From Dyadobacter arcticus (GTDB lineage Bacteria; Bacteroidota; Bacteroidia; Cytophagales; Spirosomataceae): DNA of 64,000 nucleotides. Below, one piece after another: positions 9,041 through 16,939 of the stretch. Under the pieces are notes generated by a model. That model did not search any database, was not told the origin of the DNA, and saw only the letters and a program-made list of their open reading frames with translations. The first letter of the stretch is position 1. Each line of letters begins with the position of its first letter. Position numbers and translations under genes: made by a program. The DNA lies in assembly GCF_011762185.1 (NCBI RefSeq), contig NZ_JAASQJ010000001.1:868001-932000 (forward strand), read 5' to 3'.

Positions 9041-9904
9041 CTATTTATTCAAAATATCGATCAGGAATTGTCTGAATGGCTCAGCAAATTCTTTCCTTTT
9101 AAGGGCAAATTCGACGGTGGTTTTCAGATAATCGAGCTTATCTCCAATGTCGTGGCGTTTACCTTCAATATGGTGGGCGTAAATATTCTCGCGTTTTAAA
9201 AGTAGTAACAGTGAGTCGGTAAGCTGGATCTCATTGTTTTTCCCTTTTGGCGTTTGCTCAATGGTATTGAAAATTTCCGGGGTAAGAATGTATCGTCCGG
9301 CAATGGCCAGATTGGACGGGGCCAGATCGATGGCCGGTTTTTCAATTAATGTGGTCAGTTCGAGAATGGTATCACTTAATGTTTTTCCGCCTACGATCCC
9401 ATATCGGTTTACCTTATTAGCTGGAACTTCTTCTACTGCAATTACCGAGCCGCCAAACTGCTCATAAGTGTCCATCAATTGTTGTGTGACAGGAATCACT
9501 GAATCCATAATTGTATCCCCAAGCAAAACTGCAAATGGTTCATTACCAACATGGTGACGGGCATAGTAAATTGCGTCACCCAATCCATTCGCTTCTTTTT
9601 GCCGGACAAAATGTACATTGGCCATATCCGCCAGCCGCCGCATTTCATTAAACCACATTAAGTCTTCCTTTTCTTCCAGGCGACTTTCCAGTTCCACGTT
9701 GCGGTCAAAATGGTCTTCAATGGCGCGCTTACCCTTCCCTGAAATGATGAGAATATCTTCAATACCCGAGTCGACCGCTTCCTGGACCACATATTGAATG
9801 GTAGGAGTGTCAATAATTGGAAGCATTTCTTTGGGCATCGATTTGGTCGCTGGTAAAAAACGGGTTCCCAGTCCGGCAGCAGGAATTACGGCTTTGCGAA
9901 TCAT
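9041..9904 (-). CDS. galU: UTP-glucose-1-phosphate uridylyltransferase
   Basis: A 287-residue nucleotidyltransferase, normal GalU length. The nucleotide-binding signature AAGLGTRFLPATKSMPKEML lies at residues ~9-28, followed by the uridine-contacting VQEAV and ISGKGKRAIEDHFD segments, the metal-binding LGD(T) loop, and the IEKP motif near residue 188. It makes UDP-glucose from glucose-1-phosphate and UTP for glycan synthesis. It lies between a GHMP kinase (upstream) and an SDR (downstream) on the same strand, and the heptamer array at 9911-9952 ends 6 bp before its start. Given the kinase next door it may also accept glucuronate-1-phosphate (inference). Confidence 0.93.
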   Translation of the reverse strand: MIRKAVIPAAGLGTRFLPATKSMPKEMLPIIDTPTIQYVVQEAVDSGIEDILIISGKGKRAIEDHFDRNVELESRLEEKEDLMWFNEMRRLADMANVHFVRQKEANGLGDAIYYARHHVGNEPFAVLLGDTIMDSVIPVTQQLMDTYEQFGGSVIAVEEVPANKVNRYGIVGGKTLSDTILELTTLIEKPAIDLAPSNLAIAGRYILTPEIFNTIEQTPKGKNNEIQLTDSLLLLLKRENIYAHHIEGKRHDIGDKLDYLKTTVEFALKRKEFAEPFRQFLIDILNK

Positions 9905-9910
9905 AGTTGG

Positions 9911-9952
9911 CTGAGCCTTTGGCTTTTAGCTTTTAGCTATTAGCTGTTAGCT
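9911..9952. repeat. Degenerate 7-bp tandem array, nTTAGCT consensus (six units)
   Basis: On the plus strand six consecutive heptamers are seen: CTGAGCC, TTTGGCT, TTTAGCT, TTTAGCT, ATTAGCT, GTTAGCT. The array ends 6 bp upstream of the galU start codon (minus strand). It is inverted relative to the array at 9993-10027, so the pair could form a hairpin or cruciform with a loop of about 40 bp. The same unit recurs at 32632 and 34795. Confidence 0.8.
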
Positions 9953-9992
9953 TTGTTTTAACGATTAATTAGAAATAATTTTATGTCAAAAA

Positions 9993-10027
9993 AGCTAAAA
10001 GCTAAAAGCTAACCGCTAATAGCTCAT
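9993..10027. repeat. Degenerate 7-bp tandem array, inverted copy (five units)
   Basis: Plus-strand units AGCTAAA, AGCTAAA, AGCTAAC, CGCTAAT and AGCTCAT, the reverse complement of the nTTAGCT unit. It begins just downstream of the GHMP kinase stop codon (10034, minus strand), so both arrays fill the spacer between kinase and galU. Confidence 0.8.
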
Positions 10028-10033
10028 AACTCC

Positions 10034-11029
10034 TCAAACCACAAACGGCTTAATTACCCTTGCGTTGTATTTTTTCAGTTCGACAAATAGCTGGTTCAGC
10101 ATATCGTCGTCCCGATAAATTCCGATGATAGTACCGCCAGAACCTGCGAACTTGGCAGATGCTCCGCATGCTCTTGCCGCGTTAACCAGTTTTTTATTGG
10201 ATTCGGGTACATTGTAAATTTTACAGCGGAGATCGAAATTTTCATTCATTAATTGGTGCAGATCGTCCGACCTTCCTTCGAGCAAAGCCTGTCGGCCATG
10301 CTCCGCTTTTTGAGCAATTTGACTGAGCACATCAATCACTAGTTCTTCACCACGGTCGAAACGCGTTCTCACATCGCTGTGCACCTTTCCCGAAACCTTA
10401 CTCAAATTTGTATTATAGGCCACATACAATTTTGGCAGCAGCTCCGGATTAAGGCGCTCATATTTACCATGGCCTTTTTCCTGGATCATATCTTTATCAA
10501 AATCCATGTAAACACAACCTTCATAGCATTGGATCACCCGGTCCTGCAAGCCCGCAGTGATTCCCAGCTCCTCCGTTTCGGTTACCATCACCAGTTGAGG
10601 AAGTATCTCAATGGGGATTTCAACCTTATAAAATTGGATCAACGCGCGGAACAATGCAACAACGATCGCGCTGGAACCCGACATTCCAACTTGCCTTGGA
10701 ATGGAGGATCGATAGCGAACCGTAAAATTCCTGTTTGGCAAACGAATGCCATTTTCCTCACAAAAATCCCCAAATTTTTTTATCCCGGCCTTAATCAGTG
10801 GAATCCCTCCATTATAGCCTAGCATGGTAACCGAATCGCGCAAATGGAAAATGCTTCTAAATGTACTAACATCCTGAGGCTGTGCCTCAATGTGTAACTC
10901 GGGAGATTCGTAAAGAGAAACGGAAGCACCAAAATTCCTGACGGAAATTGCAATTGTTTTTCCAAAGAAGCCGTCAGATGGGTTGCCTAACAATCCTGCC
11001 CGTGCATAGGCGCGTGTTTCAATGATCAA
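10034..11029 (-). CDS. GHMP kinase resembling plant glucuronokinase
   Basis: A 331-residue GHMP-family sugar kinase. Its ATP-binding glycine/serine loop is PRQVGMSGSSAIV (~residues 112-124), and a C-terminal GHMP motif AKFAGSGGTIIGIY follows. The whole protein, from RAYARAGLLGNPSD onward, follows the plant glucuronokinase (GlcAK) pattern I remember, including NFTVRYRSSIPRQ, AGLQDRV and KVHSDVRTRF. That enzyme makes glucuronate-1-phosphate. The start is a TTG at 11029; no in-frame ATG lies nearby upstream, and the conserved RAYARAG segment begins 6 residues in. Cotranscription with galU is likely. Substrate assignment is inferred from memory of the plant family and should be tested. Confidence 0.75.
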   Translation of the reverse strand: MIIETRAYARAGLLGNPSDGFFGKTIAISVRNFGASVSLYESPELHIEAQPQDVSTFRSIFHLRDSVTMLGYNGGIPLIKAGIKKFGDFCEENGIRLPNRNFTVRYRSSIPRQVGMSGSSAIVVALFRALIQFYKVEIPIEILPQLVMVTETEELGITAGLQDRVIQCYEGCVYMDFDKDMIQEKGHGKYERLNPELLPKLYVAYNTNLSKVSGKVHSDVRTRFDRGEELVIDVLSQIAQKAEHGRQALLEGRSDDLHQLMNENFDLRCKIYNVPESNKKLVNAARACGASAKFAGSGGTIIGIYRDDDMLNQLFVELKKYNARVIKPFVV

Positions 11030-11161
11030 TGTTAAAGTCTTTTTTGGCCAAAAATAATAACTTAATGACGATGCAAAATCGTTTTGCCCTTATCTGTGGG
11101 AAATAATTGGAGAGATTCCCCGCGTTTGAAGGAGCAGTTGGTGAATCGGCAATCAGGAAAC

Positions 11162-11194
11162 AAAAAAAGCGCAATACATCTGTATCGCGCTTTC
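11162..11194 (-). terminator. Rho-independent terminator of yceI-like gene
   Basis: On the minus strand a stem of AAGCGC-x-ATAC pairing with GTAT-x-GCGCTT around a 4-base loop is followed by a run of seven T. It lies 20 bp after the yceI stop codon (11214). Confidence 0.8.
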
Positions 11195-11213
11195 AAGAAA
11201 AGATATTTGCTTG

Positions 11214-11741
11214 TTATTGCTTCACAATCTGAACATTGGCGATCAGTCTCACCTCGTCACCAACTACCACACCGCCCGCCTCTGTCACCGCGCTCCATTC
11301 AAGGCCGAATTCTTTCCGGTTTATTTTTCCAGAAATTTCGAAACCAGACTTATTATTACCATAGAAATCGGTCATATTTCCACCATATTCAACTGCAAAG
11401 CCGAAAGGTTTTGTTGCGCTCTTTATAGTCAATTCCCCGTTCAAAGTATAGCTATCATCACCTTTTTTACTCAGTTTACCTGTGTATGAAAATTTAGGAT
11501 GGTTAGCTGCGTCAAAGAAATCTGCTGATTTCAAATGCTCATCACGCTGCACCTGATTAGTATCAATACTATTTACATCTGCTGAAAATTCTACGGTAGC
11601 ACCGTCAAAATCTTCGGTTTCAGTTTCAACATTACCTTCGAAAGCTTTGAATGCACCTGTTACTGTGGAAATTACCAGGTGTTTTACTTTAAACTGGATT
11701 TCTGAATGCGTTGGGTCAATTACCCATTTTGAAGTAGCCAT
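11214..11741 (-). CDS. YceI family protein (cytoplasmic form)
   Basis: A 175-residue YceI-family lipocalin-like beta-barrel that can bind isoprenoid-type lipids. Diagnostic features are WVIDPTHSEIQFKVKHLVIS at the N-terminus, the DEHLKSADFFDAANHPKFSY loop and GKINRKEFGLEW near the C-terminus. No signal peptide is visible (starts MATSKWVID), so it is probably cytoplasmic, unlike the YceI protein at 20313. Single-gene unit bounded by terminators on both sides. Physiological role in Bacteroidota is not established. Confidence 0.9.
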   Translation of the reverse strand: MATSKWVIDPTHSEIQFKVKHLVISTVTGAFKAFEGNVETETEDFDGATVEFSADVNSIDTNQVQRDEHLKSADFFDAANHPKFSYTGKLSKKGDDSYTLNGELTIKSATKPFGFAVEYGGNMTDFYGNNKSGFEISGKINRKEFGLEWSAVTEAGGVVVGDEVRLIANVQIVKQ

Positions 11742-11816
11742 TTCAATTTATGTTTTATATATGTTATTACATTTAATGTATATACATGTAATAATTGATA
11801 ATAGTTTCCGGAGCAT

Positions 11817-11851
11817 AAAAAAATCCTGGTTTTTATTGACCAGGATTTTTT
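11817..11851 (-). terminator. Terminator downstream of LolA-like gene
   Basis: Perfect 8-bp stem AATCCTGG/CCAGGATT (11822-11829 with 11840-11847), flanked by A and T runs. It lies just past the stop codon of the gene at 11868 on the minus strand and precedes the yceI-like gene. Confidence 0.8.
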
Positions 11852-11867
11852 CTCAAAGGCAAAAGCC

Positions 11868-12602
11868 TTAATTCGTCGGCATTGTAAAAATATTAGGGTC
11901 TATTTTAGGATTGACTTCAAGCGTGGTGATCACTAGTGTCATCGTTGTTCCTGGCATTGCCGACGTAGTCACCTCGGATGTGAACGGGTAAGTAACTCCG
12001 TCGACCTGTTTAAAATTAGATTGCAAATTTTCCGATTTGATATCCTGGCCATTCATGGTGGCGTGAACGATGATTTTGAGAATGTAAAATGTGTCTTTGG
12101 AGATGTAATTAATCCTTTTGATCCCATTTTTCAATGTCATTGAAACCTTATATACTTTGGCCCCTGCCAGGTCTTCCTCTCCTTCAAGAGTCAGGACATA
12201 ACCTTTTTCCTTGTAGTTGTATAGTCCAGTAAGATCCGTTTCAGCTGTCATCGATTTTACGGCTTCTTCCGGCAAGGCAGTTGCTTTGGTCTGTCCGGTC
12301 ATTGGATTAATGGCCCAGCCGGTATTTCCATTGATTGCCTGTACGACCGTCATTCCCTGCACCGTCGTTTCGCTTCTGAATCCTTGATCCTGGATGATGG
12401 TAGTAGTAATAGGTACTTTCATTTTCATCACATCCATTTCAGCCGTAATTTTCAGGCTTTTCAATTTTGAGAGTTTGTCTGCGCCTCCCATTGCCTGAAT
12501 GTGCTTTGCAATGATTTCATCAAGAGTTTGGGCTGAAAGCGTATGAAGCATACCAGTCAGGAAAAATAAGAGCAAAGTTTTGTTGAACAACTTGATGTAC
12601 AT
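11868..12602 (-). CDS. Secreted LolA/outer-membrane-lipoprotein-sorting-like protein
   Basis: A 244-residue protein with a signal peptide (MYIKLFNKTLLLFFLTGM, cleavage near SAQ). The segment LDEIIAKHIQAMGGADKLSKL is the common start of a Bacteroidota family of exported proteins that have a LolA/LppX-like fold (outer membrane lipoprotein-sorting protein). The body is beta-rich with no catalytic motif. Likely periplasmic lipid or lipoprotein carrier; the exact ligand is unknown. No operon partner: 80 bp separate it from the PIN-like gene, and a terminator follows it. Confidence 0.75.
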   Translation of the reverse strand: MYIKLFNKTLLLFFLTGMLHTLSAQTLDEIIAKHIQAMGGADKLSKLKSLKITAEMDVMKMKVPITTTIIQDQGFRSETTVQGMTVVQAINGNTGWAINPMTGQTKATALPEEAVKSMTAETDLTGLYNYKEKGYVLTLEGEEDLAGAKVYKVSMTLKNGIKRINYISKDTFYILKIIVHATMNGQDIKSENLQSNFKQVDGVTYPFTSEVTTSAMPGTTMTLVITTLEVNPKIDPNIFTMPTN

Positions 12603-12682
12603 ATCTAAATGATTTATCGTTTTTTATTAATTGATGACCACTAGTTGATCCGAAAGAACAGTTACCAATTTGTAGTGATTAC

Positions 12683-12967
12683 TTAATTCGGCGATCGTGC
12701 CCAATTTTTATAAAGTAATTTGAAAAGGTCTGCCGCTTTAATATTTCCTAACTGAAAATGGACTACGCGTGGAGGAGGGGAGCTTGTGCTGATACGGATT
12801 GAAAAATCCGAATCTCTGGTAAGTATTGTTAGATTGTTTATCAGTGCGTAGTTCCAGATTTGGGAATCGAGCCATTCATCATTTAGATCTTTTTGATGAA
12901 TAAATTGATCCGAATTCCATAAGGAACAATGGTAAGGCAGATTCACATCAATGAGATACTTGGGCAT
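12683..12967 (-). CDS. DUF5615 PIN-like protein (putative toxin)
   Basis: A 94-residue DUF5615 (PIN-like) protein. The first strand carries a conserved acidic residue (LIDVNLP, Asp7), a second acidic cluster follows (NDEWLDSQIWNYA), and TILTRDSDFSIRI matches the family LTxDxDF motif. PIN-fold proteins are usually RNases. The gene lies 1 bp after the DUF433 gene on the same strand, the standard arrangement of DUF433/DUF5615 toxin-antitoxin-like pairs. Activity is unproven for most of these pairs. Confidence 0.8.
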   Translation of the reverse strand: MPKYLIDVNLPYHCSLWNSDQFIHQKDLNDEWLDSQIWNYALINNLTILTRDSDFSIRISTSSPPPRVVHFQLGNIKAADLFKLLYKNWARSPN

Positions 12968-12968
12968 T

Positions 12969-13205
12969 TTACGCGGCCACTGGATAACTTATAAAATTTC
13001 TTCCAGCCATTTGGGCAGCAAAATTTAAGCAAGCGTCTATATCCTGTTGTTCTAGTGATGGAAATTCATATAGTATAGTGTCCCTGCTGTCTCCGGCCGC
13101 TAAATGTTCCAAAATGGTTTGTACCGTAATCCGTTTCCCCCTGATTGTTGGCTTGCCATTGCATAAGTCAGGTTCAAGGGTAATTCTCTCAATTAAATTT
13201 ACCAT
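12969..13205 (-). CDS. DUF433 protein (putative antitoxin)
   Basis: A 78-residue DUF433 protein with a winged-helix-like DNA-binding fold. The family signature is complete: ITLEPDLCNGKPTIRGKRIT followed by VQTILEHLAAGDS and YEFPSLEQQDIDACLNFA. DUF433 proteins normally sit directly before DUF5615 or PIN genes, as here, and are thought to be antitoxins that also autoregulate. The pair is a free-standing two-gene unit upstream of the LolA-like gene. Confidence 0.88.
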   Translation of the reverse strand: MVNLIERITLEPDLCNGKPTIRGKRITVQTILEHLAAGDSRDTILYEFPSLEQQDIDACLNFAAQMAGRNFISYPVAA

Positions 13206-13273
13206 AGTGCTCTGTTCTTAGAAATTGGCTGATTCTTACCTAGAATGCAGCTAGATTTTACAAATATAGCAAC

Positions 13274-13307
13274 AAAAAAGCGAGCGGATTATTGAAACCC
13301 GCTCGCT
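13274..13307 (-). terminator. Terminator downstream of atpG
   Basis: Perfect 9-bp stem AGCGAGCGG/CCGCTCGCT (13279-13287 with 13299-13307), followed on the minus strand by six T. It ends the atpA-atpG unit. Confidence 0.88.
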
Positions 13308-13331
13308 TGATCTGATTTGTATTTTCAAATT

Positions 13332-14216
13332 TTAGTTTTTCAAAGCTTCTGCTCCGCCGACAATTTCGAGAATTTCTTTCGTGATAGCCGCCTGACGGGT
13401 GCGGTTGTAAATCAATCGGAGCTCTTTCAGAAGTTCCTGGGCGTTTTCAGTTGCTTTTTCCATTGCGGTCATACGAGCGCCTTGTTCAGAAGCATTTGAC
13501 TCTAAAACCGAACGGTACAGCTTTATTTTTAGCGATTTTGGAATCAACTCAGCAAGAATTTCTACTTCACTTGGTTCAAAAATGTAGTTAACTTCTAACT
13601 TTTTGGTCTTGCCAACTTTATAATCAGTCGGGATAGGCAAATATTGGTCAGCGTGGATGATCTGCGTAGCAACGTTTTTGAATTCATTGTAAACCAGATC
13701 GACGGCATCATAACGTCCATCCGAGAAATCTTTCATGATCTCTTCTGCGGCCTGTTTGACAGAGACAAAACTTAGCCTGGTGAAAATGTCCGTGTATCCA
13801 GTATGTACGACAAAACCACGGCGAGAAAATGCCTCAGCACCCTTTTTTCCAATAGCAAAAATTTCAACATTGCCATTGCGCGCCTGAAATGCATACTTCT
13901 GCTCGATAAGCTGTAAGGTGGCCTTAATGATATTTGTATTGAAGGCGCCGCACAATCCACGGTCAGAGGTAACTACTATAATCAAAACTTTATTTACAGC
14001 GCGAACAGTTTTTAAAGGACTATCAACAGCACTTTCGGCTGCTGCTGATACTGTAGAAAGCATTTCTCCCAACTTTTGCGCATAAGGACGTAATTGGGTG
14101 ATACCATCTTGCGCCCGTCGCAATTTAGCAGCCGCCACCATTTTCATGGCTTTTGTTATTTGCTGGGTGCTGTTAACCGAAACAATCCGGCTACGTACTT
14201 CTTTTAAGCTTGCCAT
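13332..14216 (-). CDS. atpG: ATP synthase F1 subunit gamma
   Basis: A 294-residue F1 gamma subunit, the rotating central shaft of ATP synthase. The N-terminal coiled-coil helix (KEVRSRIVSVNSTQQITKAMKMVAAAKLRRAQ) and C-terminal helix (NAQELLKELRLIYNRTRQAAITKEILEIVGGAEAL) are both intact; these motif strings continue through the conserved MKMVAAAKLRRA and NRTRQAAITKE segments. The Rossmann-like middle domain contains TSDRGLCGAFN. It follows atpA on the same strand after 82 bp and ends at a strong terminator, so no further atp gene follows. Confidence 0.96.
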   Translation of the reverse strand: MASLKEVRSRIVSVNSTQQITKAMKMVAAAKLRRAQDGITQLRPYAQKLGEMLSTVSAAAESAVDSPLKTVRAVNKVLIIVVTSDRGLCGAFNTNIIKATLQLIEQKYAFQARNGNVEIFAIGKKGAEAFSRRGFVVHTGYTDIFTRLSFVSVKQAAEEIMKDFSDGRYDAVDLVYNEFKNVATQIIHADQYLPIPTDYKVGKTKKLEVNYIFEPSEVEILAELIPKSLKIKLYRSVLESNASEQGARMTAMEKATENAQELLKELRLIYNRTRQAAITKEILEIVGGAEALKN

Positions 14217-14298
14217 TATTTGGAAGTTTAAAGCGATCCGACGCTAATTGATTGATATATCTAAGGGTCAAAGCAAAAGTTTATTTTGACCCGTAATC

Positions 14299-15876
14299 TC
14301 AGTGATACTTCGCTGCTATTTCTCTTGCAACCTTCTCGATTACATCTGTCACACTGTTGTCCAATTTTCCTGCACGCAAAGCAACAAGCGTCTCTTTATA
14401 TTGACCGCCCAGAACAGTAAGGAAATCTTTCTCAAACTCCTTCACTTTTGTGACGTCCACCTTGTCCAATAAACCTTTGGTAGAAGCATAAACCGTTGCA
14501 ACCTGCTGTTCAACCGGAACAGGTGCATACTGAGGTTGTTTCAAAACTTCCTGGTTACGGCGTCCCCTGTCAATCGCAAGCTTTGTAGCTGCATCAAGGT
14601 CTGATCCGAATTTGGCAAAAGCTTCCAATTCACGGAATTGCGCCTGATCCAATTTCAAAGTTCCTGATACTTTCTTCATGGACTTAATCTGAGCGTTACC
14701 ACCAACGCGTGACACCGAAATACCCACATTGATCGCAGGACGGATACCGGAGTTGAAAAGATTGGATTCAAGGAAGATCTGACCGTCGGTAATTGAAATT
14801 ACGTTGGTAGGGATATAAGCTGAAACGTCGCCAGCTTGTGTTTCTATAATTGGAAGGGCTGTTAATGAACCACCACCTTTTACGATTCCCTGCAGCGAAG
14901 GAGGAAGGTCATTCATATTTCTCGCAATTGAATCATCCGCAATGATTTTTGCGGCACGTTCCAAAAGACGACTATGCAGATAAAAAACGTCTCCCGGATA
15001 AGCCTCGCGTCCCGGAGGGCGACGAAGAAGAAGGGAAACTTCGCGATAAGACACCGCCTGCTTTGAAAGGTCATCATATATAACCAATGCAGGACGGCCG
15101 GTATCCCTAAAATATTCACCAATTGCAGCACCTGTAAAAGGAGCATAGAATTGCATAGGCGAGGGGTCCGAAGCACCAGCTGCAACGATTACAGTATAAT
15201 CCATTGCGCCATATTTGCGAAGCGTCGCTTCAATCGATTTAATAGTAGAAGCCTTCTGGCCGCAAGCAACATAAATACAATATACGGGCTCTCCTTTTTC
15301 GAAGTATTCCCTTTGATTGATAATCGTATCGATTGCAACCGCTGTCTTTCCAGTCTGACGGTCACCAATGATCAGTTCACGCTGTCCGCGCCCGATTGGG
15401 ATCATCGCGTCGATTGCTTTGATTCCGGTTTGAAGAGGCTCTGTTACAGGTTGACGGTAGATGACACCAGGAGCTTTACGCTCGATTGGCATTTCATATA
15501 AGGTGCCGGAAATAGGTCCGTTTCCGTCGATTGGTTCTGCCAATGTATTGACAACCCGGCCGATAATTCCATCGCCCACTTTTACAGAGGCAATTTCTTT
15601 TGTGCGCTTCACGGTCGCACCTTCTTTAATATCGCTGAAATCGCCGAGCAAAACGGCTCCAACATTGTCTTCCTCGAGGTTAAGAGCAAGGGCTTTAAGG
15701 CCTGTTTCGAAAACAAGCAGCTCACCCGCCTGCACCTGGGAAAGGCCATAAATACGGGCGACACCGTCACCAATCTGAAGAACTGTGCCTACTTCTTCGA
15801 GTTCTGCTTCTGATCGAGCGCCTGCAAGTTGTTCGCGCAGGATGGCCGAAACTTCATCCGGTCTAACAGATACCAT
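14299..15876 (-). CDS. atpA: ATP synthase F1 subunit alpha
   Basis: A 525-residue F1 alpha subunit of normal length. The P-loop is [12 protein letters not shown] (~residues 170-181), the conserved arginine-finger region includes [10 protein letters not shown], and [14 protein letters not shown] is the standard alpha signature. N-terminal beta-barrel, nucleotide-binding and C-terminal helical domains are all present. It is the first gene of its transcript; the divergent FKBP gene lies upstream, so atpB, atpE, atpF and atpH are not in their usual place before it. A -7 promoter element lies at 15927-15934. Confidence 0.97.
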   Translation of the reverse strand: MVSVRPDEVSAILREQLAGARSEAELEEVGTVLQIGDGVARIYGLSQVQAGELLVFETGLKALALNLEEDNVGAVLLGDFSDIKEGATVKRTKEIASVKVGDGIIGRVVNTLAEPIDGNGPISGTLYEMPIERKAPGVIYRQPVTEPLQTGIKAIDAMIPIGRGQRELIIGDRQTGKTAVAIDTIINQREYFEKGEPVYCIYVACGQKASTIKSIEATLRKYGAMDYTVIVAAGASDPSPMQFYAPFTGAAIGEYFRDTGRPALVIYDDLSKQAVSYREVSLLLRRPPGREAYPGDVFYLHSRLLERAAKIIADDSIARNMNDLPPSLQGIVKGGGSLTALPIIETQAGDVSAYIPTNVISITDGQIFLESNLFNSGIRPAINVGISVSRVGGNAQIKSMKKVSGTLKLDQAQFRELEAFAKFGSDLDAATKLAIDRGRRNQEVLKQPQYAPVPVEQQVATVYASTKGLLDKVDVTKVKEFEKDFLTVLGGQYKETLVALRAGKLDNSVTDVIEKVAREIAAKYH

Positions 15877-15926
15877 AGTATAGTTAACTTAAATAAAATA
15901 TAGTAGTAAGTTTTTGAAAACTGCCG

Positions 15927-15934
15927 CAAAGGTA
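15927..15934 (-). promoter_or_regulatory. Candidate atpA promoter -7 element
   Basis: Minus strand reads TACCTTTG, a full TAnnTTTG match, about 50 bp before the atpA start. The -33 element is weak. The remaining sequence up to 16167 is AT-rich and shows no other gene. Confidence 0.45.
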
Positions 15935-16167
15935 GCGGTTTATTTTAGTAAAAACAGCATTTGTTTGATTAAAAACCCGAGCGAAAAATTAGATTTTTCC
16001 AAGGTATTACATGAAAACTACCCCATGAGTGCGGGTTTACCATTTATCCCCGATTACGAACATTTTTAAAACTTTTTTAGGTACTAATTGTGTTTTTGTT
16101 GTAATTGAATTCGTTAAGAAAACTTACACTTTTAAAATTTATCGTAAATCGACCATCCATCAGTAGA

Positions 16168-16926
16168 ATGTACAAATTAGAAAAAACCATTTTAGCAGCC
16201 TTAGTAATCGGAGTTTTATTCACATCAGAAGGCAACGCACAAACTATCAAAAAACCAGCTAAACCAGCTGCCACCGTTAAAAAGAAACCCGCTACTCCCG
16301 TAAAAGCAGTTTCGTCGACAACCGTACTTAAAAATCAGCTAGATTCTTTATCAGCCGCCATTGGAGTAAGTTTTTCGAGCTCATTAACGTCGCAGGGAAT
16401 CACAGACATTAATACTGAGATACTCAATAAAACGATCAATGCAACGCTGAAGGGAGATAAAACGACTTTTACCCCACAGGCGGCCCACGAATTTATATCA
16501 GCGTATTTTCAAAAAATATCATCAGAAAAAGGAGCAATAGTGAGAATAGAAGGAGAGAAGTTTTTGGAAGATAATAAAAAGAAAACGGGTGTTACGACAA
16601 CTGAAAGCGGCTTACAATACCAGGTGCTAAAAACCGGCGAAGGTGCGAAACCGACTGCCACTGATAAGGTTAAGACTCATTATCACGGTACATTAATTAA
16701 TGGAACGGTTTTTGACAGTTCGGTAGATCGAGGAGAATCAGTCGAATTTCCGGTTAATGGCGTCATTAAAGGATGGACGGAGGCGCTTCAACTCATGCCC
16801 GTTGGTTCTAAATGGAAGTTATTTATTCCTTACCAACTGGCTTACGGCGAGCAGGCGGCAGGCCCTCAGATACCGGCATATTCGGCTTTGGTATTTGAGG
16901 TTGAATTATTAGAAATTGTTAAATAG
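16168..16926 (+). CDS. FKBP-type peptidyl-prolyl cis-trans isomerase (exported)
   Basis: A 252-residue exported FKBP. A signal peptide (MYKLEKTILAALVIGVLFTS, cleavage near GNAQ) is followed by a Lys/Pro/Ala-rich linker, an FKBP_N-type helical dimerisation region (~60-150) and a C-terminal FKBP catalytic domain (~155-252) with the conserved GLQYQVLKTGEG, HYHGTLINGTVFDSS and WTEALQLMPVGSKWKLFIP. It helps fold periplasmic proteins. The computed frame starts at TTG 16105; ATG 16168 was chosen because it puts the signal peptide at the N-terminus. Prc starts 13 bp downstream, so the two probably form a periplasmic quality-control operon. Confidence 0.92.
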   Translation: MYKLEKTILAALVIGVLFTSEGNAQTIKKPAKPAATVKKKPATPVKAVSSTTVLKNQLDSLSAAIGVSFSSSLTSQGITDINTEILNKTINATLKGDKTTFTPQAAHEFISAYFQKISSEKGAIVRIEGEKFLEDNKKKTGVTTTESGLQYQVLKTGEGAKPTATDKVKTHYHGTLINGTVFDSSVDRGESVEFPVNGVIKGWTEALQLMPVGSKWKLFIPYQLAYGEQAAGPQIPAYSALVFEVELLEIVK

Positions 16927-16939
16927 CAAACGTTCAACA

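Noticed and set aside
9911..10027. CRISPR-like array
   Set aside because: Units are 7 bp and contiguous, with no spacers; no cas genes nearby.
15877..16167. Small RNA or riboswitch before FKBP/atpA
   Set aside because: AT-rich with only promoter-like elements; no conserved RNA fold recognised.
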